From assembly GCA_033782935.1 (NCBI GenBank), contig JAWQEG010000506.1, positions 682,001 through 746,000 on the forward strand: a DNA stretch of 64,000 bases, read 5' to 3'. The stretch comes from Petrolisthes cinctipes. Lineage: Eukaryota; Arthropoda; Malacostraca; Decapoda; Porcellanidae. A program made the translations under genes and the position numbers. This document shows positions 21,346 to 33,623 of the stretch, piece by piece (the first letter of the stretch is position 1; each line of letters opens with the position of its first letter). Under the pieces are notes generated by a model, which worked only from the letters and a program-made list of their open reading frames with translations, did not search any database and was not told the origin of the DNA.

Positions 21346-24292
21346 TTGGGTGAACAAAGTCGATATGTGCATGCATCTTCAGTACACGTTTACATCTCTA
21401 ACTCAGGCTCAAAACATCCGAAAATTTAATATTTTTGGGTCCCAGAAGCGATCTGTACATGCCTACTCCTTGCTAGAATGTTTTTCAAGATACAGACCCA
21501 AAACATGCTAAAAATCGATATTTTGGGTGCCCAAAGTCAAAATGTGTATTTATCTTCTGTACCCGTTTATATCCCAAATTCAGGCTCAAAACAATCGAAA
21601 ATTCGATTTTTTGGGTCCCAGAAGCGATCTGTACATGCCTACTCAGTGCTGATTATTTTCAAAATATAGACCAAAAAAATGCTTAAAAATCGATAATTTG
21701 GGTGCCCAAAGTCAATATGTGCATGCATCTTATGTACCCGTTTATATCTCAAATTCAGGCTCAAAACACCCGAAAATTCGATATTTTTGGGTCCCAGAAG
21801 CAATCTGTACATGCCTACTCCTTGCTAGAATGTTTTCAAGATACAGACCCAAAACATGCTCAAAACCGATATTTTAGTTGCAAAAAGTCAATAAGTGCAT
21901 GCATTTTCAGTACCTGTTGATATCTCAAATTCAGTCTCAAAACACTCAAAAATTCAATATTTTTGGGTCCCAGAAGCGATCTGTACATGCCTACTCCGTG
22001 TTAGAGTATTTTCAAAATATAGGTCCAAAACATGCAGATTATCGATATTTTAGGTGCACAAAGTCAATATGTTTATGAATCTTCTGTACCCGTTTATATC
22101 TCAAATTCAGGCTCAAAACACCTGAAAATTCGATTTTTTGGTTCCGTTTTAGAGTATTTTAAAAAAACAGGACTAAAACATGCTGAAGATCGATATTTTA
22201 GGTGCCCAAATTCAATATGTGTATGAATCTCCTGTACCCGTTTATATCCCAAATTCAGGATCAAAACCCCCGAAAATTCGATATTTTTGGGTCCCAGAAG
22301 CAATCTGTACATGCCTACTCCTTGCTAGAATGTTTTCAAGATACAGACCCAAAACATGCTCAAAACCGATATTTTAGTTGCAAAAAGTCAATAAGTGCAT
22401 GCATTTTCAGTACCTGTTGATATCTCAAATTCAGGCTCAAAACACCCAAAAATTCAATATTTTTGGGTCCCTGAAGCGATCTGTACATGCCTACTCCGTG
22501 TTAGAGTATTTTAAAAAAACAGGACCAAAACATGCTCAAAATCGATATTTTGGGTGCCCAAAGTCGATATGTGCATGCTTCTTCTGTACCCGTTTATATC
22601 TCAAATTCAGGCTCAAAACACCCGAAAATTCGATATTTTTGGGTCCCAGAAGCGTTCTGTACATGCCTACTCCTTGCTAGAATGTTTTCAAGATACAGAC
22701 CCAAAACAAGCTAAAAATCGATATTTTAGGTGCCCAAAGTCAAAATGTGTATGCATCTTCTGTACACGTTTATATCTTTTATTCATGCTCAAAAAACCCG
22801 AAAATTCGATATTTTTGGGTCTCAAAAGCGATATGTACATGCTTACTCCGTGTTAGAGTATTTTCAAAATGCAGGCTCAAAACATGCTGAAAATCGATAT
22901 TTTAGGTGCCCAATGTCAATATGTGTATGCATCTTCTGTACTCGTTTGGATCTCAAATTCAGTTTCAAAACACCCGAAAATTCAATATTTCTGGGTCCCA
23001 GAAGCGATCTGTACATGCCTACTCCATGTTTGAGTATTTCCAAAATATAGGTCCAAAACATGCAAAAAATCTATATTTTAGGTGCCCAAAGTCAATATGT
23101 GTATGCATCTTCTGTACCCGTTTATATCTAAAATTCATGCTCAAAAAACCCGAAAATTCAATATTTTGGGGTCCCAGAAGTTATCTGTACATGCCTACTC
23201 AGTGCTAGAATATTTTCAAAATATAGGCCCAAAATATGCTAAAAATCGATATTTTAGGTGCCCAAAGTCGATATGTGCATGTTTCAACTGTACCCGTTTA
23301 TATCTCAAATTCAGGCTCAAAACACCCAAAAATTCGATATTTTGGGGTCCCATAAGCGATCTGTACATGCCTACTCCGTGTTAGAGTATTTTTAAAATAC
23401 AGGCCCAAAACATGTTGAAAATCGATATTATAGGTGCCCAAAGTCAATATGTATATGCAAATTCTGTACCCGTTTATATCCCAAATTCAGGCTCAAAACA
23501 CCCGAATATTCGATATTTTTTGGTCCCAGAAGCGATCTGTACATGCGTACTCCGTGTTAGAGTATTTTCAAAATACAGGACCAAAACATGCTGAAGATCG
23601 ATATTTTAGGTGCCCAAATTCAATATGTGTATGAATCTTCTGTACCCGTTTATATCCCAAATTCAGGATCAAAACACCCGAAAATTCGATATTTTTGGGT
23701 TCCAGAAGCAATCTGTACATGCCTACTCCTTGCTAGAATGTTTTCAAGATACAGACCCAAAACATGCTCAAAACAGATATTTTAGTTGCAAAAAGTCAAT
23801 ATGTGCATGCATTTTCAGTACCTGTTGATATCTCAAATTCAGGCTCAAAACACCCAAAAATTCGATATTTTTTGGTCCCAGAAGCGATCTGTACATGCGT
23901 ACTCCGTGTTAGAGTATTTTCAAAATACAGGACCAAAACATGCTGAAGATCGATATTTTAGGTGCCCAAATTCAATATGTGTATGAATCTTCTGTACCCG
24001 TTTATAACCCAAATTCAGGATCAAAACACCCGAAAATTCGATATTTTTGGGTTCCAGAAGCAATCTGTACATGCCTACTCCTTGCTAGAATGTTTTCAAG
24101 ATACAGACCCAAAACATGCTCAAAACAGATATTTTAGTTGCAAAAAGTCAATATGTGAATGCATTTTCAGTACCTGTTGATATCTCAAATTCAGGCTCAA
24201 AACACCCAAAAATTCAATATTTTTTTGGTCCCAAAAGCGATCTGTACATGCCTACTCCGTGTTAGAGTATTTTCAAAATATAGGTCCAAAAC
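21345..24292 (+). repeat. HOR unit A5 with an internal 352-bp duplication
   Basis: 21716 onward matches 3112 onward at offset 18604 (shortened monomer 22145 = 3541 + 18604); the stretch before it matches the end of the 3111-bp unit. It carries TTCAATATTTC (about 22981) like A2 and A4. Near its end two monomers are duplicated: 23588-23939 repeats as 23940-24291 with a few changes (TATAACCCAAATTC at 24003; GTGAATGCATTTTC near 24155), after which the offset to A2 becomes 18957. Confidence 0.86.
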
Positions 24293-26520
24293 ATGCAGAA
24301 AATCGATATTTTAGGTGCACAAAGTCAATATGTTCATGAATCTTCTGTACCCGTTTATATCTCAAATTCAGGCTCAAAACACCTGAAAATTCGATTTTTT
24401 GGGTCCGTTTTAGAGTATTTTAAAAAAACAGGACCAAAACATGCTCAAAATCGATATTTTGGGTGCCCAAAGTCGATATACGCATGCTTCTTCTGTACCC
24501 GTTTATATCTCAAATTCAGGCTCAAAACACCCGAAAATTCGATATTTTTGGGTCCCAGAAGCGTTCTGTACATGCCTACTCCTTGCTAGAATGTTTTCAA
24601 GATACAGACCCAAAACAAGCTAAAAATCGATATTTTAGGTGCCCAAAATCAAAATGTGTATGCATCTTCTGTACACGTTTATATCTTTTATTCATGCTCA
24701 AAACACCCGAAAATTCGATATTTTTGGGTCTCAAAAGCGATATGTACATGCCTACTCCGTGTTAGAGTATTTTCAAAATGCAGGCTCAAAACATGCTGAA
24801 AATCGATATTTTAGGTGCCCAATGTCAATATGTGTATGCATCTTCTGCACTCGTTTGGATCTCAAATTCAGTTTCAAAACACCCGAAAATTCGATATTTC
24901 TGGGTCCCAGAAGCGATCTGTACATGCCTACTCCATGTTTGAGTATTTCCAAAATATAGTTCCAAAACATGCAAAAAATCGATATTTTAGGTGCCCGAAG
25001 TCAATATGTGTATGCATCTTCTGTACCCGTTTATATCCAAAATTCAGGCTCAAAAAACCCGAAAATTTAATATTTTGGGGTCCCAGAAGTTATCTGTACA
25101 TGCCTACTCAGTGCTAGAATATTTTCAAAATAAAGGCCCAAAATATGCTAAAAATCGATATTTTAGGTGCCCAATGTCAATATGTGTATGCATCTTCTGC
25201 ACTCGTTTGGATCTCAAACTCAGGCTCAAAACACCTAAAAATTCAATATTTTTGGGTCCCAGAAGCGATCTGTACATGCCTACTCCTTGTTAAAGTATTT
25301 TCAAAATACAGGCCCAAAACATGCTGAAAATCGATATTTTAGGTGCCCAAAGTCAAAATGTGTATTTATCTTCCGTACCCGTTTATATCCCAAATTCAGG
25401 CTCAAAACACCCGAAAATTCGAATTTTTTGGGTCCCAGAAGCGATCTGTACATGCCTACTCAGTGCTGATTATTTTCAAATAGAGGATAGAAAAATGCTT
25501 AAAAATCGATATTTTGGGTGCCCAAAGTGGATATGTGCATGCATCTTCTGAACCCGTTTATATCTCAAATTAAGGCTCAAAACACAAGAAAATTCGATAT
25601 TTTTGGGTCCCAGAAGCGATCTGTACATGCCTATTCCTTGCTAGAATGTTTTCAAGATACAGACCCAAAACATGCCCCAAACCGAAATTTTAGTTGCAAA
25701 AAGTCAATATGTGCATGCATTTTCAGTACCCGTTTATATCTCAAATTCTGGCTCAAAACAACCGAAAATTTAATATTTTTGGGTCCCAGAAGCGATCTGT
25801 ACATGCCTACTCCGTGTTAGAGTATTTTCAAAATATAGGTCCAAAACATGCAGAAAATCGATATTTTAGGTGCACAAAGTCAATATGTTCATGAATCTTC
25901 TGTACCTGTTTATATCTCAAATTCAGGCTCAGAACACCCGAAAATTCAATATTTTGGGGTCCCAGAAGTTATCTGTACATGCCTACTCAGTGCTAGAATA
26001 TTTTCAAAATATAGGCCCAAAATATGCTAAAAATCGATATTTTAGGTGCCCAAAGTCGATATGTGCATGTTTCTTCTGTACCCGTTTATATCTCAAATTC
26101 AGTCTCAAAACACCCGAAAATTCGATATTTTGGGTTCCCATAAGCGATCTGTACATGCCTACTCCGTGTTAGAGTATTTTTATAATACAGGCCCAAAACA
26201 TGTTGAAAATCGATATTATAGGTGCCCAAAGTTAATATGTATATGCAAATTCTGTACCCGTTTGTATCCCAAATTCAGGCTCAAAACACCCGAATATTCG
26301 ATATTTTTTGGTCCCAGAAGCGATCTGTACATGCCTACTCCGTGTTAGAGTATTTTCAAAATACAGGACCAAAACATGCTGAAGATCGATATTTTAGGTG
26401 CCCAAATTCAATATGTGTATGAATCTTCTGTACCCGTTTATATCCCAAATTCAGGCTCAAAACACTCGAAAATTCTATTTTTTGGGGTCCCAGAAGCGAT
26501 CTGTACATGCCTACTCAGTG
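24293..26520 (+). repeat. Block G, bridge from the A/B superrepeat to the C superrepeats
   Basis: 24293-25120 follows the start of block B (5336-6163) at offset 18957, including the shortened monomer at 24406 and the ACTCGTTTGGATC monomer (24850). About 25210-25930 then matches 26617-27340 at an offset of 1407 (eight monomers minus one base), sharing GAGGATAGAAAAATGC against TAGGATAGAAAAATGC and AGTGGATATGTGC. A hybrid GCACTCGTTTGGATC monomer continuing as CAAACTCAGGCTC occurs near 25199-25230. This is where one superrepeat type grades into the other. Confidence 0.78.
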
Positions 26521-29500
26521 CTAGAATATTTTCAAAATAAAGGCCAAAAACTTGCTAAAAATCGATATTTTAGGTGCAAAAAGTCGATATGTGCATGCAT
26601 CTTCAGTACATGTTTACATCTCAAACTCAGGCTCAAAACACCTAAAAATTCAATATTTTTGGGTCCCAGAAGCGATCTGTACATGCCTACTCCTTGTTAA
26701 AGTATTTTCAAAATACAGGCCCAAAACATGCTGAAAATCGATATTTTAGGTGCCCAAAGTCAAAATGTGTATTTATCTTCCGTACCCGTTTATATCCCAA
26801 ATTCAGGCTCAAAACACCCGAAAATTCGAATTTTTCGGGTCCCAGAAGCGATCTGTACATGCCTACTCAGTGCTGATTATTTTCAAATATAGGATAGAAA
26901 AATGCTTAAAAATCGATATTTTGGGTGCCCAAAGTGGATATGTGCATGCATCTTCTGTACCCGTTTATATCTCAAATTAAGGCTCAAAACACAAGAAAAT
27001 TCGATATTTTTGGGTCCCAGAAGCGATCTGTACATGCCTATTCCTTGCTAGAATGTTTTCAAGATACAGACCCAAAACATGCCCCAAACCGAAATTTTAG
27101 TTGCAAAAAGTCAATATGTGCATGCATTTCAGTAACCGTTTATATCTCAAATTCTGGCTCAAAACACCCGAAAATTTAATATTTTTGGGTCCCAGAAGCG
27201 ATCTGTACATGCCTACTCCGTGTTAGAGTATTTTCAAAATATAGGTCCAAAACATGCAGAAAATCGATATTTTAGGTGCACAAAGTCAATATGTTCATGA
27301 ATCTTCTGTACCCGTTTATATCTCAAATTCAGGCTCAGAACACCCGAAAATTCAATTTTTTCGGTCCGTTTTAGAGTATTTTCAAAATGCAGGCTCAAAA
27401 CATGCTGAAAATCGATATTTTAGGTGCCTAATGTCAATATGTGTATGCATCTTCTGTACTCGTTTGGATCTCAAATTCAGTTTCAAAACACCCGAAAATT
27501 CGATATTTCTGGGTCCCAGAAGCGATCTGTACATGCCTACTCCATGTTTGAGTATTTCCAAAATATAGGTCCAAAACATGCAAAAAATCGATATTTTAGG
27601 TGCACAAAGTCAATATGTGTATGTATCTTCTGTACCCGTTTATATCCCAAATTCAGGCTCAAAACACTCGAAAATTCGATTTTTTTGTGTCCCAGAAGCG
27701 ATCTGTACATGCCTACTCAGTGCTAGAATATTTTCAAAATAAAGGCCAAAAACTTGCTAAAAATCGATATTTTGGGTGAACAAAGTCGATATGTGCATGC
27801 ATCTTCTGTACCCGTTTATATCTCAAATTCAGGCTCAAAACACCCGAAAATTCGATATTTTTGGGTCCCAGAAGTGTTCTGTACATGCCTACTCCTTGCT
27901 AGAATGTTTTCAAGATACAGACCCAAAACAAGCTAAAAATCGATATTTTAGGTGCCCAAAGTCAAAATGTGTATGCATCTTCTGTACACGTTTATATATT
28001 TTATTCATGCTCAAAACACCCGAAAATTCGATATTTTTGGTTCTCAAAAGCGATATGTACATGCCTACTCCGTGTTAGAGTATTTTCAAAATGCAGGCTC
28101 AAAACATGCTGAAAATCGATATTTTAGGTGCCCAATGTCAATATGTGTATGCATCTTCTGTACTCGTTTGGATCTCAAATTCAGTTTCAAAACACCCGAA
28201 AATTCGATATTTCTGGGTCCCAGAAGCGATCTGTACATGCCTACTCCATGTTTGAGTATTTCCAAAATATAGGTCCAAAACATGCAAAAAATCGATATTT
28301 TAGGTGCCCAAAGTCAATATGTGTATGCATCTTCTGTACCCGTTTATATCCAAAATTCAGGCTCAAAAAACCCGAAAATTCAATATTTTGGGGTCCCAGA
28401 AGTTATCTGTACATGCCTACTCAGTGCTAGAATATTTTCAAAATATAGGCCCAAAATATGCTAAAAATCGATATTTTAGGTGCCCAAAGTCGATATGTGC
28501 ATGTTTCTTTTGTACCCGTTTATATCTCAAATTCAGGCTCAAAACACCCAAAAATTCGATATTTTGGGGTCCCATAAGCGATCTGTACATGCCTACTCCG
28601 TGATAGAGTATTTTTAAAATACAGGCCCAAAACATGTTGAAAATCGATATTATAGGTGCCCAAAGTCAATATGTATATGCAAATTCTGTACCCGTTTATA
28701 TCCCAAATTCAGGCTCAAAACACCCGAATATTCGATATTTTTTGGTCCCAGAAGCGATCTGTACATGCCTACTCCGTGTTAGAGTATTTTCAAAATACAG
28801 GACCAAATTATGCTGAAGATCGATATTTTAGGTGCCCAAATTCAATATGTGTATGAATCATCTGTACCCGTTTATATCCCAAATTCAGGATCAAAACACC
28901 CGAAAATTCGATATTTTTGGGTTCCAGAAGCAATCTGTACTTGCCTACTCCTTGCTAGAATGTTTTCAAGATACAGACCCAAAACATGCTCAAAACAGAT
29001 ATTTTAATTGCAAAAAGTCAATATGTGCATGCATTTTCAGTACCTGTTGATATCTCAAATTCAGGCTCAAAACACCCAAAAATTCAATATTTTTGGTCCC
29101 AGAAGCGATCTGTACATGCCTACTCCGTGTTAGAGTATTTTCAAAATATAGGTCCAAAACATGCAGAAAATCGATATTTTAGGTGCACAAAGTCAATATG
29201 TTCATGAATCTTCTGTACCCGTTTATATCTCAAATTCAGGCTCAAAACACCTGAAAATTCGATTTTTTGGGTCCGTTTTAGAGTATTTTAAAAAAACAGG
29301 ACCAAAACATGCTCAAAATCGATATTTTTGGTGCCCAAAGTCGATATATGCATGCTTCTTCTGTACCCGTTTATATCTCAAATTCAGGCTCAAAACACTC
29401 GAAAATTCGATATTTTTGGGTCCCAGAAGCGTTCTGTACATGCCTACTCCTTGCTAGAATGTTTTCAAGATACAGACCCAAAACAAGCTAAAAATCGATA

Positions 29501-32500
29501 TTTTAGGTGCCCAAAGTCAAAATGTGTATGCATCTTCTGTACACGTTTATATCTTTTATTCATGCTCAAAACACCCGAAAATTCGATATTTTTGGGTCTC
29601 AAAAGCGATATGTACATGCCTACTCCGTGTTAGAGTATTTTCAAAATGCAGGCTCAAAACATGCTGAAAATCGATATTTTAGGTGCCCAATGTCAATATG
29701 TGTATGCATCTTCTGTACTCGTTTGGATCTCAAATTCAGTTTCAAAACACCCGAAAATTCGATATTTCTGGGTCCCAGAAGCGATCTGTACATGCCTACT
29801 CCATTTTTGAGTATTTCCAAAATATAGGTCCAAAACATGCAAAAAATCGATATTTTAGGTGCCCAAAGTCAATATGTGTATGCATCTTCTGTACCCGTTT
29901 ATATCCCAAATTCAGGCTCAAAAATCCCGAAAATTCAATATTTTGGGGTCCCAGAAGTTATCTGTACATGCCTACTCAGTGCTAGAATATTTTCAAAATA
30001 TAGGCCCAAAATATGCTAAAAATCGATATTTTAGGTGACCAAAGTCGATATGTGCATGTTTCTTCTGTACCCGTTTATATCTCAAATTCAGGCTCAAAAT
30101 CACCCGAAAATTCGATATTTTGGGGTCCCATAAGCGATCTGTACATGCAAACTCCGTGTTAGAGTATTTTTATAATACAGGCCCAATACATGTTGAAAAT
30201 CAATATTATAGGTGCCCAAAGTCAATATGTATATGGAAATTCTGTACCCGTTTATATCCCAAATTCAGGCTCAAAACACCCGAATATTCGATATTTTTTG
30301 GTCCCAGAAGCGATCTGTACATGCCTACTCCGTGTTAGAGTATTTTCAAAATACAGGACCAAAACATGCTGAAGATCGATATTTTAGGTGCCCAAATTCA
30401 ATATGTGTATGAATCTTCTGTACCGGTTTATATCCCAAATTCAGGCTCAAAACACTCGAAAATTCGATTTTTTGGGGTCCCAGAAGCGATCTGTACATGC
30501 CTACTCAATGCTAAAATATTTTCAAAATAAATACCAAAAACATGCTAAAAATCGATATTTTGGGTAAACAAAGTCGATATGTGCATGCATCTTCTGTACC
30601 CGTTTATATCTCATATTCAGGCTCAAAACACCCGAAAATTCGATAATTTTGGGTCCCAGAAGCGATCTGTACATGCCTACTCCGTGTTAGAGTATTTTCA
30701 AAATACAGGCCCAAAACATGCTGAAGATCGATATTTTAGGTGACCAAAGTCAATATGTGTATGCATCTTCTGTACACGTTTATATCCCAAATTCAGGCTC
30801 AAAACACTCGAAAATTCGATTTTTTTGGGTCCCAGAAGCGATCTGTACATGCCTACTCAGTTCTAGAATATTTTTAAAATAAAGGCCAAAAACTTGCTAA
30901 AAATCGATATTTTGGGTGAACAAAGTCGATATGTGCATGCATCTTCTGTACCCGTTTATATCTTATATTCAGGCTCAAAACACTCTAAAATTCGATATTT
31001 TCGGGTCCCAGAAGCGATCTGTACATGCCTACTCCTTGCTAGAATGTTTTTCAAGATACAGACCCAAAACATGCCCCAAACCGAAATTTTAGTTGCAAAA
31101 AGTCAATATGTGCATGCATTTTCAGTAACCGTTTATATCTCAAATTCTGGCTCAAAACACCCGAAAATTTAATATTTTTGGGTCCCAGAAGCGATCTGTA
31201 CATGCCTACTCCGTGTTAGAGTATTTTCAAAATATAGGTCCAAAACATGCAGAAAATCGATATTTTAGGTGCACAAAGTCAATATGTTCATGAATCTTCT
31301 GTACCCGGTTATATCTCAAATTCAGGCTCAGAACACCCAAAATTTCGATTTTTTGGGTCCGTTTTAGAGTATTTTCAAAATGCAGGCTCAAAACATGCTG
31401 AAAATCGATATTTTAGGTGCCCAATGTCAATATGTGTATGCATCTTCGGTACTCGTTTGGATCTCAAATTCAGTTTCAAAACACCCGAAAATTCCATATT
31501 TCTGGGTCCCAGAAGCGATCTGTACATGCCTACTCCATGTTTGAGTATTTCCAAAATATAGGTCCAAAACATGCAAAAAAATCTATATTTTAGGTGCCCA
31601 AAGTCAATATGTGTATGCATCTTCTGTACCCGTTTATATCCAAAATTCAGGCTCAAAAAACCCGAAAATTCAATATTTTGGGGTCCCAGAAGTTATCTGT
31701 ACATGCCTACTCAGTGCTAGAATATTTTAAAAATATAGGCCCAAAATATGCTAAAAATCGATATTTTAGGTGCCCAAAGTCGATATGTGCATGTTTCTTC
31801 TGTACCCGTTTATATCTCAAATTCAGGCTCAAAACACCCAAAAATTCGATATTTTGGGGTCCCATAAGCGATCTGTACATGCCTACTCCGTGTTAGAGTA
31901 TTTTTAAATTACAGGCCCAAAACATGTTGAAAATCGATATTGTAGGTGCCCAAAGTCAATATGTATATGCAAATTCTGTACCCGTTTATATCCCAAATTC
32001 AGGCTCAAAACACCCGAATATTCGATATTTTTTGGTCCCAGAAGCGATCTGTACATGCCTACTCCGTGTTAGAGTATTTTCAAAATACAGGACCAAAACA
32101 TGCTGAAGATCGATATTTTAGGTGCCCAAATTCAATATGTGTATGAATCTTCTATACCCGTTTATATCCCAAATTCAGGACCAAAACCCCCGAAAATTCG
32201 ATATTTTTGAATTCCAGAAGCAATCTGTACATGCCTACTCCTTGCTAGAATGTTTTCAAGATACAGACCCAAAACATGCTCAAAACAGATATTTTAGTTG
32301 CAAAAAGTCAATATGTGCATGCATTTTCAGTACCTATTGATATCTCAAATTCAGGCTCAAAACACCCAAAAATTCAATATTTTTCGGTCCCAGAAGCGAT
32401 CTGTACATGCCTACTCCGTGTTAGAGTATTTTCAAAATATAAGTCCAAAACATGCAGAAAATCGATATTTTAGGTGCACAAAGTCAATATGTTCATGAAT

Positions 32501-33620
32501 CTTCTGTACCCGTTTATATCTCAAATTCAGGCTCAAAACACCTGAAAATTCGATTTTTTGCGTCCGTTTTAGAGTATTTTAAAAAAACAGGACCAAAACA
32601 TGCTCAAAATCAATATTTTGGGTGCCCAAAGTCGATATATGCATGCTTCTTCTGTACCCGTTTATATCTCAAATTCAGGCTCAAAACACCCGAAAATTCG
32701 ATATTTTTGGATCCCAGAAGCGATCTGTACATGCCTACTCCTTGCTAGAATGTTTTCAAGATAAAGACCCAAAACAAGCTAAAAATCGATATTTTAGGTG
32801 CATAAAGTCAAAATGTGTATGCATCTTCTGTACACGTTTATATCTTTTATTCATGCTCAAAACACCCGAAAATTCGATATTTTTGGGTCTCAAAAGCGAT
32901 ATGTACATGCCTACTCCGTGTTAGAGTATTTTCAAAATGCAGGCTCAAAACATGCTGAAAATCGATATTTTAGGTGCCCAATGTCAATATGTGTATGCAT
33001 CTTCTGTACTCGTTTGGATCTCAAATTCAGTTTCAAAACACCCGAAAATTCGATATTTCTGGGTCCCAGAAGCGATCTGTACATGCCTACTCCATGTTTG
33101 AGTATTTCCAAAATATAGGTCCAAAACATGCAAAAAATCGATATTTTAGGTGCCCAAAGTCAATATGTGTATGCATCTTCTGTACCCGTTTATATCCAAA
33201 ATTCAGGCTCAAAAAACCCGAAAATTCAATATTTTGGGGTCCCAGAAGTTATATGTACATGCCTACTCAGTGCTAGAATATTTTCAAAATGTAGGCCCAA
33301 AATATGCTAAAAATCGATATTTTAGGTGCCCAAAGTCGATATGTGCATGTTTCTTCTGTACCCGTTTATATCTCAAATTCAGGCTCAAAACACCCGAAAA
33401 TTCGATATTTTGGGGTCCCATAAGCGATCTGTACATGCCTACTCCGTGATAGAGTATTTTTATAATACAGGCCCAAAACATGTTGAAAATCGATATTATA
33501 GGTGCCCAAAGTCAATATGTATATGCAAATTCTGTACCCGTTTATATCCCAAATTCAGGCTCAAAACACCCGAATATTCGATATTTTTTGGTCCCAAAAG
33601 CGATCTGTACATGCCTACTC
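26520..33620 (+). repeat. Superrepeat C1, about 7104 bp, 41 monomers
   Basis: Starts at a CAGTGCTAGAATATTTTCAAA monomer that recurs at 33624 and 39520. Landmarks 26552, 26694, 26925, 27254, 27424, 28128, 28304 and 28634 recur at +7103 or +7104. The length fits 37 full and 4 shortened monomers exactly (37 x 176 + 4 x 148 = 7104); the junctions are 27367, 29274, 31360 and 32565. Relative to C3 it lacks 526 bp (three monomers minus two bases) between its 30894 and 31247 landmarks. Confidence 0.84.
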
Positions 33621-33623
33621 AGT

